Part shown: one piece after another, positions 1 to 5,139 of the stretch
Layout: every line of letters begins with the position of its first letter
Numbering within the stretch: the stretch's first letter is position 1
Source: M3007 sp046153695
GTDB lineage: Bacteria; Bacteroidota; Bacteroidia; Chitinophagales; Saprospiraceae
Reading direction: 5' to 3'
Length of the DNA: 5,211 nt
Assembly: GCA_046153695.1 (NCBI GenBank)
Contig: JBJXEZ010000036.1
Coordinates: forward strand, 1 to 5,211
Notes under the pieces: model-generated
The model's input: the letters and a program-made list of their open reading frames with translations, nothing else
Databases searched by the model: none
Told to the model about the DNA's origin: nothing
Made by a program: the position numbers and the translations under genes

Positions 1-653
1 GAATTAATATCGAATACTATGATGGGCATGTTGTTTTGTTGGCAGAGCGTGAAAGCGGTCATGTCCATCACTTCGAGACCAAGGGCTATGACTTTGGCGA
101 ACGTGAGTTTGTCGAACTTGATTGCAGAAGGGTCTTTTTCGGGATCGGCGGTGTAAATGCCATCCACACGGGTTCCCTTTAGGATCACATCGGCACTGAT
201 TTCATTTGCCCGCAGAGCAGCGGCGCTGTCCGTCGTGAAGTAGGGGTTGCCGGTGCCAGCGGCACAAATGACAACACGACCTTTTTCCAAATGGCGGATG
301 GCTCGGCGGCGGATGTACGGTTCGGCGATACTCTCCATGCGCAGGGCGGTCATCAGGCGGGTGTAGACACCAATGCTTTCGAGTGCGCTTTGCAGGGCGA
401 GGCCGTTGATGACGGTAGCCAACATGCCCATATAGTCGCCGGTGACGGGTTCGATGCCCGAACCTGTGGACTGGATGCCCCGGAAAATATTGCCGCCGCC
501 GATTACCACGATCACGTCCACGCCCAAATCGCGCAGTTCCTTGATTTGGTAGGCGTAGTGCTGGAGCATATCAGCCTCGATGCCGTAGCGCTGCTTGCCC
601 ATGAGGCTTTCGCCGGAAAGTTTTAGCAGGATGCGTTTGTACTTGAGCGCCAT
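1..653 (-). CDS. pyrH: UMP kinase (uridylate kinase), 3' end cut by window edge
   Basis: Bacterial UMP kinase phosphorylates UMP to UDP with ATP in the cytoplasm, an essential step towards UTP and CTP. It belongs to the amino-acid-kinase fold family, is usually hexameric, and is typically controlled by UTP and GTP. Reading the minus strand from the ATG at 653-651 gives 217 codons with no stop. Seen in order are the N-terminal KRILLKLSGES nucleotide-binding segment (residues 7-16), the glycine-rich VIGGGNIFRG (50-59), GDYMGMLATVINGLA (72-86), AGTGNPYFTTDSAA (132-145), VDGIYTADPEKDP (163-175) and the C-terminal VMDMTAFTLC...PIIVFDIN (195-217). All match PyrH closely. The family is about 235-245 residues, so roughly 20 are missing beyond position 1. 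No in-frame ATG lies upstream before a stop at 750-752, so the start is well fixed. No strong Shine-Dalgarno sequence is visible. An intrinsic terminator lies only 30 bases upstream of the start codon, which suggests control by attenuation (inference). Confidence 0.97.
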   Translation of the reverse strand, partial: MALKYKRILLKLSGESLMGKQRYGIEADMLQHYAYQIKELRDLGVDVIVVIGGGNIFRGIQSTGSGIEPVTGDYMGMLATVINGLALQSALESIGVYTRLMTALRMESIAEPYIRRRAIRHLEKGRVVICAAGTGNPYFTTDSAAALRANEISADVILKGTRVDGIYTADPEKDPSAIKFDKLTFAKVIALGLEVMDMTAFTLCQQNNMPIIVFDIN

Positions 654-682
654 TGTCAGTTGAAACTGGGTATCCGTTGAAC

Positions 683-719
683 AAAAAAAATCCTCCAAGC
701 GCCATGATCGCGTGGAGGA
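683..719 (-). terminator. Intrinsic terminator in the pyrH leader (possible attenuator)
   Basis: On the minus strand, TCCTCCACGCG (719-709) and CGCTTGGAGGA (701-691) form an 11-position stem with one C-T mismatch and a 7-base loop. Eight T residues follow directly (690-683). This is a textbook rho-independent terminator pointing at pyrH, ending 30 bases before its ATG. The space left is too short for a promoter plus a ribosome-binding region, and no TAnnTTTG-like element is seen in it. Transcription of pyrH probably has to pass through this hairpin. It could also simply end the transcript of the lipoprotein gene upstream, whose stop codon is about 156 bases away. Confidence 0.8.
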
Positions 720-729
720 CGGGTGTCTT

Positions 730-762
730 TCAGCAAGAAAAAAAAGGTGTTAGGTGTCGCAT
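730..762 (-). CDS. Candidate 10-codon leader peptide upstream of pyrH
   Basis: A minus-strand ORF encodes MRHLTPFFSC followed by TGA. Its codons CCT TTT TTT TCT cover an uninterrupted run of eight U in the transcript (745-738). The stop codon lies about 10 bases before the first base of the terminator stem, so a ribosome finishing this ORF would overlap the 5' arm of the hairpin. In enterobacterial pyrBI, a U-rich run inside a leader ORF just before a terminator couples UTP-dependent polymerase pausing to translation. The same arrangement is visible here before pyrH. No Shine-Dalgarno sequence is seen, and such a short ORF can arise by chance, so translation is inferred only. Confidence 0.35.
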   Translation of the reverse strand: MRHLTPFFSC

Positions 763-795
763 GGTCGTATGGCCTGTTAGGCAAAAATCTGGCCG

Positions 796-827
796 CAAAT
801 TAACGGCAGATTTGTGGACAATCCGAA
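796..827 (-). promoter_or_regulatory. Weak Bacteroidota-type promoter candidate for pyrH
   Basis: On the minus strand TTCG (827-824) is followed after 20 bases by TTAATTTG (803-796). The Bacteroidota housekeeping consensus is TTTG-N19/20-TAnnTTTG, so each box differs at one position. Transcription starting about 7 bases downstream would give a leader of roughly 135 bases that includes the short ORF, the U8 run and the terminator. It lies downstream of the lipoprotein stop codon, as expected for a separate pyrH promoter. Assigned by pattern only. Confidence 0.3.
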
Positions 828-874
828 CCTAAAATCGCAGGCACCGTATTTTGAACGTAGAGCCTGGTAAAATT

Positions 875-1264
875 TCAGTGCTTCTCGGTCACATATATAA
901 TGGTGTCCACTTTCGCCTTTCCGTCCAGCGAAACAGTCACATATACGCTGCCTTTCACGTCGTGGGGATAATACAGGCTGTCGTAGCCCAGTGCAACCAA
1001 ACAATGCCGCCCCTCGGGCACGGGCTGAATACAGCCGCGGCCGTTTTTGTCAGTTTTGAACACGGCATCGAAGTAGGCTTCCGGCTGGTCATAGCCGGGA
1101 AACGTGTCCGCGAAATACTTTACATAGATCGTGGCATCGGGTATCGGCCAGGTATGATGTTGGGTTTTTACACAAATCTGCGTAGGCAGCGGAATATCAA
1201 TCGGTTCGGCAGGGCTGCAGCCGAAGGCGAAAAGCAAAAGGAGGGCAATGGCTATTTTTTTCAT
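875..1264 (-). CDS. Small putative lipoprotein with a transthyretin-like/carboxypeptidase-regulatory-like fold
   Basis: A 129-residue protein of unknown function, probably anchored in the cell envelope. Residues 1-15 form a lysine-started hydrophobic signal peptide ending in FAFG followed by Cys16. This resembles a lipobox, although Phe at -2 is not ideal. The remainder has the feel of a small beta-sandwich: PDATIYVKYF (42-51), then TDKNGRGCIQPVPEGRHCLVALGYD (residues 71-95), which follows the pattern 'T-D-x-x-G-x...-x-P-x-G-x-y-x-v-x-a-x-G-y' of carboxypeptidase regulatory/transthyretin-like domains common in Bacteroidota surface proteins, and ends in beta-like VYVTVSL and VDTIIYVTEKH. Cysteines 31, 78 and 88 could bond once exported. 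The ATG at 1264-1262 is chosen because the signal peptide starts there. A well-matched promoter lies about 90 bases upstream. It appears monocistronic and divergent from the peptide transporter. The domain assignment is by pattern and uncertain; export is more secure. Confidence 0.72.
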   Translation of the reverse strand: MKKIAIALLLLFAFGCSPAEPIDIPLPTQICVKTQHHTWPIPDATIYVKYFADTFPGYDQPEAYFDAVFKTDKNGRGCIQPVPEGRHCLVALGYDSLYYPHDVKGSVYVTVSLDGKAKVDTIIYVTEKH

Positions 1265-1356
1265 CGTGGATCGAATTTGTTCGTCTTTTGGGTGTATGGT
1301 TCTACTTTGGCAGATTAACGAGTAAGTCTATAATTCAGTGCCGAAGCGAAAGCGAG

Positions 1357-1387
1357 CAAATTTAGGGGCTTTGCCTGGAAGTACAAC
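1357..1387 (-). promoter_or_regulatory. Bacteroidota-type promoter for the lipoprotein gene
   Basis: On the minus strand GTTG (1387-1384), 19 bases, then TAAATTTG (1364-1357). The -7 box matches TAnnTTTG exactly, and the -33 box differs from TTTG at one base with consensus spacing. The predicted start near 1350 gives a 5' untranslated region of about 85 bases before the ATG at 1264. The spacer and -33 box overlap an imperfect palindrome (1372-1393, 8 of 11 pairs around GTAC) that could be an operator. Confidence 0.6.
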
Positions 1388-1452
1388 CTGGCATTTAAGC
1401 CAACAACTGCCAAATCATGTTTTGCATTTTCTCGCCAGATCAAAAACGACCC

Positions 1453-1480
1453 GCCGGAAAAATACCACAGCCGGAAAAAT
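1453..1480. repeat. 11-bp direct repeat upstream of the peptide transporter
   Basis: GCCGGAAAAAT occurs exactly at 1453-1463 and again at 1470-1480, start-to-start 17 bases. Two identical sites at this spacing upstream of the transporter could be regulator-binding sites, but there is no independent evidence, and the distance to the gene start (about 130 bases) depends on an unmapped promoter. Confidence 0.45.
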
Positions 1481-1492
1481 TCGCACATTTGC

Positions 1493-1580
1493 GCCTGCGG
1501 ATATTGGCTGTTAGCCGTTAGCAAACGACATCGCGCTCGGAAGCCACCGGCTAACAGCCAATAGCCAACTATCCGCAGGC
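1493..1580. repeat. Large imperfect inverted repeat built from degenerate heptamers
   Basis: The left arm (1493-1516) and the reverse complement of the right arm (1549-1580) share GCCTGCGGATA at the outer end and ATTGGCTGTTAGCC at the inner end. The right arm carries an additional 8-base insert that looks like one more copy of the 7-mer. The left side reads ATTGGCT GTTAGCC GTTAGCA, and the right side reads GGCTAAC AGCCAAT AGCCAAC as a heptad series on the other strand. The loop is 32 bases. The structure ends 30 bases before the transporter ATG, so it would sit in the 5' untranslated region of any transcript starting upstream, or flank the promoter. There is no T tract, so it is not an intrinsic terminator. 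It may be one copy of a dispersed intergenic repeat family. Confidence 0.85.
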
Positions 1581-1610
1581 AACAACATCGTTCATCGAAA
1601 AAGCAATTTT

Positions 1611-3491
1611 ATGTCAGCAGAGAAACACGAATTATTCGGGCATCCGAGAGGATTGAGCCTGCTCTTTTTCACCGAAATGTGGGAGCGCTTTAGCTACTAC
1701 GGTATGCGGGCCATCTTCGCGCTCTACATGATCAACGGCCTGGCCTTCTCCCGGTCAAAAGCATCGGAAATCTACGGCAGCTACACCGGCCTCGTTTACC
1801 TCACCCCGCTCATTGGCGGTTATGTGGCCGACCGGTACTGGGGCAACCGCAAGTCTATCGTGGCTGGCGGGGCACTCATGGCCTTAGGCCAGTTCCTCAT
1901 GTTTGGCAGTGCCAGTATGTACCAGAACATCGGCATGGCCACGGCCTTGCTCTGGGCAGGCCTGGTCTTTCTGATCATAGGCAACGGCTTTTTCAAGCCC
2001 AACATTTCGTCCATGATCGGGCAGATGTACACCGAAAAAGACAAGCGCCGCGATGCCGCCTACACCATATTTTACATGGGTATCAATCTGGGTGCGTTCA
2101 TTGCACCATTGGTTTGTGGCTTCCTGGGCGAGCGATACGCACCCGACAATACGCCGCTGCCGGAGTATTTCAAGTGGGGCTTCCTCGCTGCCGGCATCGG
2201 CATGATAATCGGTACGCTGTTGTTTCATTTTGAAAAAAACCGCTACGTCGTGGACCCCGAAGGCAACCCCATCGGCGACCTTCCCAACAAGGCCGTGAAG
2301 ACCCAAGACAGTGCTACAGCAGCCAGCGCTGGGCTCGACACCCGCCAGCTCATGCTTGGCGTGGGCCTGGCCGCGGTACTGGTCTTTTCTTTCTGGAAGT
2401 TCCTGGCGTTCGACACCGTCGCAGCCATCATATACGGTACCACTATTGGCATGATGGTCATGATCATCACGGACAAGTCGCTGGCCAAGATCGAGCGCGA
2501 CCGGATCATCGTGATCTACGTTTCCGCCTTTTTTGTTGTGTTTTTCTGGGCCGCGTTCGAGCAGGCGGGTGCCTCGCTCACGTTCTTTGCCGAGGAACAA
2601 ACCAACCGACAGATCGGCCTGAACATGCCTATGTGGTTGGTACATTTGGGGTCCGTAGTCTTACTGGGTGCCCTGTACTGGTCGTTCAATATCATCCGCA
2701 ATAATTTCACTCGTGGCCTGGACGGCCTTTCGGGCCTGCTGTATGCATTTGTCCTGCTTCCTGCGGGCTACTTGATTTACCAAAACATCGCTTTTTTGGC
2801 AAATGGACAGGCCTCCGTCACGATGGACAGCGTGCCAGCCAGTTATTTCCAGTCCATCAATGCTGTGTCCATCGTTATTTTGGCGCCCATCACGGCAGCC
2901 ATTTGGGTAGCATTGGCCAAGCGCAAGTCCGAGCCGAATTCCCTGGTCAAGCAGGCGCTCGGCCTCATTACCCTGGCTATAGGTTACGCTGTTATTGGAA
3001 TTGGCGTTCAGGGGCTCGGATTGGACACCAAGGTGAGCATGCTGTGGCTCGTCGGTCTGTATGTAATCCACACCATTGGCGAGTTGTGCCTGTCGCCCAT
3101 CGGGTTGTCTCTAGTGTCCAAATTGTCGCCCATGCGATTTGTGTCGCTGCTGTTTGGCGTGTGGTTTTTGGCCAACGCAGTGGCCAATAAAGCAGCTGGT
3201 CAGCTCAGCGGCCTGTACCCGCCTGCTGGTCGGGAGTACAAAATGGCCCTGGATAACGGCATTGACGAAACCACCTACCGCGGTATTCTGGAGGGCCAGG
3301 TACAGCCCACGGCCGAGCAGGTTGCAGTAGCCGAGCGCATATCGCTTCCGCTGGAATACCCGCAATTTTTCGGCCCGGTGAAAGACCTGTACCAGTTTTT
3401 CATGATCTTCGTGGTCATGGCGGGCATAGCAGGTCTGCTTCTGTTCCTGCTGTCGTTCCCCTTGCGGAAAATGATGCACGGGGCGGATTAG
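1611..3491 (+). CDS. POT/PTR2 family proton-coupled di/tripeptide transporter
   Basis: A 626-residue inner-membrane symporter that should import di- and tripeptides driven by protons (major facilitator superfamily, POT family). The proton-coupling ExxER motif is present as TEMWERFSYYG (residues 21-31: Glu22, Glu25, Arg26), with the partner lysine in GFFKPNISS (Lys129). Also seen are the loop motif ADRYWGNRK (73-81), the PTR2 signature FYMGINLGAFIAPLVCG (154-170), AFEQAGASLTFFA (315-327) and GELCLSPIGLS (490-500), whose Glu491 matches the substrate-binding glutamate of the C-terminal half. About 14-16 hydrophobic segments are visible. A linker at about 208-245 joins the two bundles, and a long soluble loop at about 534-592 precedes the last helix. 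Both lengthen it relative to about 500-residue E. coli Dtp proteins but, from memory, are usual in Bacteroidota members. The ATG at 1611 places HPRGLSLLFFTEMWERF at the expected distance from the N terminus. It seems monocistronic and ends at a strong terminator. Exact substrates cannot be told from sequence. Confidence 0.96.
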   Translation: MSAEKHELFGHPRGLSLLFFTEMWERFSYYGMRAIFALYMINGLAFSRSKASEIYGSYTGLVYLTPLIGGYVADRYWGNRKSIVAGGALMALGQFLMFGSASMYQNIGMATALLWAGLVFLIIGNGFFKPNISSMIGQMYTEKDKRRDAAYTIFYMGINLGAFIAPLVCGFLGERYAPDNTPLPEYFKWGFLAAGIGMIIGTLLFHFEKNRYVVDPEGNPIGDLPNKAVKTQDSATAASAGLDTRQLMLGVGLAAVLVFSFWKFLAFDTVAAIIYGTTIGMMVMIITDKSLAKIERDRIIVIYVSAFFVVFFWAAFEQAGASLTFFAEEQTNRQIGLNMPMWLVHLGSVVLLGALYWSFNIIRNNFTRGLDGLSGLLYAFVLLPAGYLIYQNIAFLANGQASVTMDSVPASYFQSINAVSIVILAPITAAIWVALAKRKSEPNSLVKQALGLITLAIGYAVIGIGVQGLGLDTKVSMLWLVGLYVIHTIGELCLSPIGLSLVSKLSPMRFVSLLFGVWFLANAVANKAAGQLSGLYPPAGREYKMALDNGIDETTYRGILEGQVQPTAEQVAVAERISLPLEYPQFFGPVKDLYQFFMIFVVMAGIAGLLLFLLSFPLRKMMHGAD

Positions 3492-3509
3492 CGATTTCTA
3501 GGGTTCCAT

Positions 3510-3579
3510 AAAAAAAACGCAGCGGCGCGAAGAGACGGAGTTTTTTTACACTCCCTGTCTTCGCGCCGCTGCGTTTTTT
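3510..3579. terminator. Two-way intrinsic terminator between convergent genes
   Basis: A perfect 16-bp GC-rich stem is formed by CGCAGCGGCGCGAAGA (3518-3533) and its complement (3558-3573). It extends inwards with a few mismatches to a loop at about 3542-3549. The stem is flanked by eight A on the left (3510-3517) and six T on the right (3574-3579), so it has a U tract in either transcript direction. It serves the peptide transporter (stop at 3491) and the minus-strand secreted protein gene (stop at 3599). Confidence 0.95.
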
Positions 3580-3598
3580 ATGTGAAATCAGCCGCGCA

Positions 3599-4516
3599 TC
3601 AATTGCGGCGCTTCCGCGTAGTCGTGGTTTTCTTCACATTGCCGTTTCTACCCTTTTTGACGGTAGTCGTCTTGCGCGTACCGCGGTCATTTTTCCAGGT
3701 AGTCGTCTTTTTGGTGTACACGCCGCCGTGCGGGCCACGGGCTTTCACAACGGTCGTCGTGCGCGAATGAACCACGGTGGAATGTCGGCGGTGCGGTGCG
3801 TATACAGCGTGGGCACGGTGTACGCGGTGTATGCCCACGACGTGGCAGCGTGCGCGGAAAGGTGCCACCCGTACATGAAATGCCCGGAACGGATGCGGAC
3901 GCCACGGGCGCCACCAGCCCGGGTAAGCCCCCCAACGCCAGGGCGATGCCCAGGCACGATAGCCCGGTGCATACATAAACCGGACCCCAGGCCAAAACCA
4001 CACATTCACGACCACGCGAACCCGCCCCATGCGTGCAGCAGGCCCCCGGTCATCTTCGTCGTCTTCCTCCCCTTCTTCAAAAGGCTCCACGATAGCCTGT
4101 TCGCCGTACAGGTCTTCGTCGCCAATGATCTGGAGGATGGCTTCTTCGGGACCATCTTTTTCGATCTCGATGACGGCCACGTCCTGCGATTCGTTGTCGC
4201 CCATCACGGCTTGCAGTACGAGCGCATGCAAGTCGGCATCCATATTGTCCACCACGCGGATGTAGTCCACCTGGCCATCGTTGTTGAGGTCGAGGTTGTT
4301 GACACCGTTGTCGTCAGCGTTCAGGCGTTTTTCAAAATCTTCGGGCGACTGGGATTTTTTGAACAACTCAATGGCTCCTTCCAGGCTGAAGTGATCGCCG
4401 GGCAAGCCTGTACTATCAATGTCGGCCTCCGTACTGGCGTTTTGAGCGAACATAGGAGCGGCGAGAAGGGCAAAAATCAGCGCCGCCGTCCATCGAGAGA
4501 AAAGATGCGTTTTCAT
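3599..4516 (-). CDS. Secreted bipartite protein, acidic N-terminal half and basic W/H/R-rich then K-T-rich tail
   Basis: A 305-residue exported protein of unknown function. It resembles hypothetical proteins I associate with Bacteroidota, but no characterised homologue is recognised. Residues 1-24 are a signal peptide (KTHLFSRW, hydrophobic stretch, cleavage likely after MFA before Gln25). The acidic half (about 25-157) has FSLEGAIELFKKSQSPEDFEKRLN (43-66), then DLNNDGQVDYIRVVD (76-90), which matches the EF-hand/dockerin-like DxNxDGxxD calcium loop, then VAVIEIEKDG...ILQIIGDEDLYGEQAIVEP, and an Asp/Glu run (147-156). The second half switches abruptly: VRVVVNVWFWPGVRFMYAPGY, then a Trp/Pro-rich stretch (189-208), a His/Arg-rich stretch (207-250), and a tail with four TTT cores (253, 271, 283, 297) among Lys, Arg and Gly. 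The start is chosen by the signal peptide. It sits alone, convergent with the transporter, behind a two-way terminator. The charge segregation suggests binding to polyanions or the cell surface, but this is inference. Confidence 0.85.
   Translation of the reverse strand: MKTHLFSRWTAALIFALLAAPMFAQNASTEADIDSTGLPGDHFSLEGAIELFKKSQSPEDFEKRLNADDNGVNNLDLNNDGQVDYIRVVDNMDADLHALVLQAVMGDNESQDVAVIEIEKDGPEEAILQIIGDEDLYGEQAIVEPFEEGEEDDEDDRGPAARMGRVRVVVNVWFWPGVRFMYAPGYRAWASPWRWGAYPGWWRPWRPHPFRAFHVRVAPFRARCHVVGIHRVHRAHAVYAPHRRHSTVVHSRTTTVVKARGPHGGVYTKKTTTWKNDRGTRKTTTVKKGRNGNVKKTTTTRKRRN
3662..3709 (-). repeat. Short internal coding repeat (K-T-T-T units)
   Basis: GGTAGTCGTCTT occurs exactly at 3662-3673 and 3698-3709, 36 bases apart. 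On the minus strand it encodes KTTT at the start of two 12-residue units in the tail of the secreted protein (KTTTWKNDRGTR and KTTTVKKGRNGN). Looser copies flank these (TTTVVK before, KTTTTRKRRN after). Conservation at the DNA level suggests the tail grew by in-frame duplication. Confidence 0.6.
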
Positions 4517-4625
4517 ACTGTGGTTGAATTTTTTTTATGAACAAAAATTTGCGGGTTAAGATAGGTAAAGCGAGCAGAGGTTTAATGCCGTTGGCAAAAA
4601 AAACACCGGTACGAACATCACCCAG

Positions 4626-5129
4626 ATGAAAAGCATGGAACTTTGTCCGCTTTTCATTCCGTCAATAGCAATGCCCATGGAAGTGTATGAAGAAAATTTG
4701 AGCATTCGTGTTGCTCTCGCCCAACTGTTCGAGCGCTTTGGTTTCTCATCGGATGCCTACACAGCCAAATGGTTTGCTGTGTATATCGGTAAATACCCAA
4801 TCTACCTGCCCAACATACCAAGTCGGGTGCGAATAGCCCGGTTTCACGATATTCACCATGTCCTGACGGGTTACCCGGCCAACTGGCGCGGCGAGGCGGA
4901 AATCGGGGCCTGGGAACTGGCAACCGGCTGCCGGACGTCGCTTGTCGCCTGGTTTCTGAACAGTGGTGCCGTCTCGGTTGGGCTGATTCTGTATCCAGTA
5001 GCCGTTTTCAGGGCCTTCAAGCGCGGTTGGCGCACCCGGACCAACCTGTACCACAATTTTCAGTACGAGCCGTTATTGGAAATGACTGTCGGAGAATTGC
5101 GCGACAAGATTGGCTTGCCCAAATCGTAA
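4626..5129 (+). CDS. COQ4-family protein (HDxxH-x11-E motif)
   Basis: A 167-residue protein whose core ARFHDIHHVLTGYPANWRGE (residues 71-90) carries the complete COQ4 metal-binding motif: His74, Asp75, His78, then exactly 11 residues, then Glu90. TG-x-P and the final GE are spaced as in eukaryotic COQ4. Eukaryotic COQ4 is needed for coenzyme Q synthesis, as part of the CoQ complex, and has been linked to oxidative decarboxylation of the ring C1. A hydrophobic helix (about 105-129) followed by basic FRAFKRGWRTR suggests membrane association. The first half (LAQLFERFGF...YIGKYPIYL) looks helical. It is shorter than mitochondrial COQ4, as expected without a targeting sequence. Starts at residues 1, 4, 16 and 18 are all possible, and no Shine-Dalgarno sequence decides; the longest is given. 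A partial gene follows after 10 bases, suggesting co-transcription. Family membership is well supported. The substrate is unknown, because Bacteroidota generally use menaquinone. Confidence 0.85.
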   Translation: MKSMELCPLFIPSIAMPMEVYEENLSIRVALAQLFERFGFSSDAYTAKWFAVYIGKYPIYLPNIPSRVRIARFHDIHHVLTGYPANWRGEAEIGAWELATGCRTSLVAWFLNSGAVSVGLILYPVAVFRAFKRGWRTRTNLYHNFQYEPLLEMTVGELRDKIGLPKS

Positions 5130-5139
5130 TGCCTTTTTT

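Larger units (their letters stand above)
1265..1610. other. Intergenic region between divergent lipoprotein and transporter genes
   Basis: This 346-base stretch holds no convincing gene. A 69-codon minus-strand reading frame (1524-1315) starts inside the inverted repeat, has no recognisable domain and crosses the promoter, so it is not called. The stretch does contain the minus-strand promoter (1357-1387), an 11-bp direct repeat (1453-1480) and a large inverted repeat (1493-1580). I could not find a good TTTG/TAnnTTTG pair on the plus strand for the transporter. The nearest -7-like site is CACATTTG at 1484-1491, with no matching upstream box. Confidence 0.6.

Noticed and set aside
291..626. 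Plus-strand reading frame of 111 codons
   Set aside because: It lies antisense within pyrH, whose protein sequence is unmistakable; no domain or start signal of its own.
777..1004. Minus-strand 75-codon frame near the lipoprotein gene
   Set aside because: It overlaps the lipoprotein gene in another frame, and its protein has no signal peptide or recognisable motif.
1315..1524. Minus-strand 69-codon frame in the intergenic region
   Set aside because: It begins inside the inverted repeat, runs across the clear promoter and direct repeats, and has no recognisable features.
1493..1580. Inverted repeat as a transposon end, terminator or CRISPR unit
   Set aside because: No transposase, no target duplication, no T tract, and only one repeat pair without regular spacers.
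1884..2645. Minus-strand 253-codon frame
   Set aside because: Antisense to the peptide transporter; its His/Asp/Gly-rich composition is what a GC-rich membrane gene gives on the opposite strand.
3728..4540. Plus-strand 270-codon frame
   Set aside because: Antisense to the secreted protein gene, which has a signal peptide and conserved-looking domain; the plus frame also runs past that gene's start.
4585..4606. GCC-GTT-GGC mini-hairpin next to an A8 run
   Set aside because: The stem is about 4 bp, and the T tract lies on the wrong side for a terminator in either direction.
4517..4625. Promoters between the divergent secreted protein and COQ4-family genes
   Set aside because: A/T runs and a loose TTTG-N21-TCGCTTTA match exist on the minus strand, but two mismatches in the -7 box make it too weak to list. 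The plus strand has only an AAAATTTG site with no proper upstream box.
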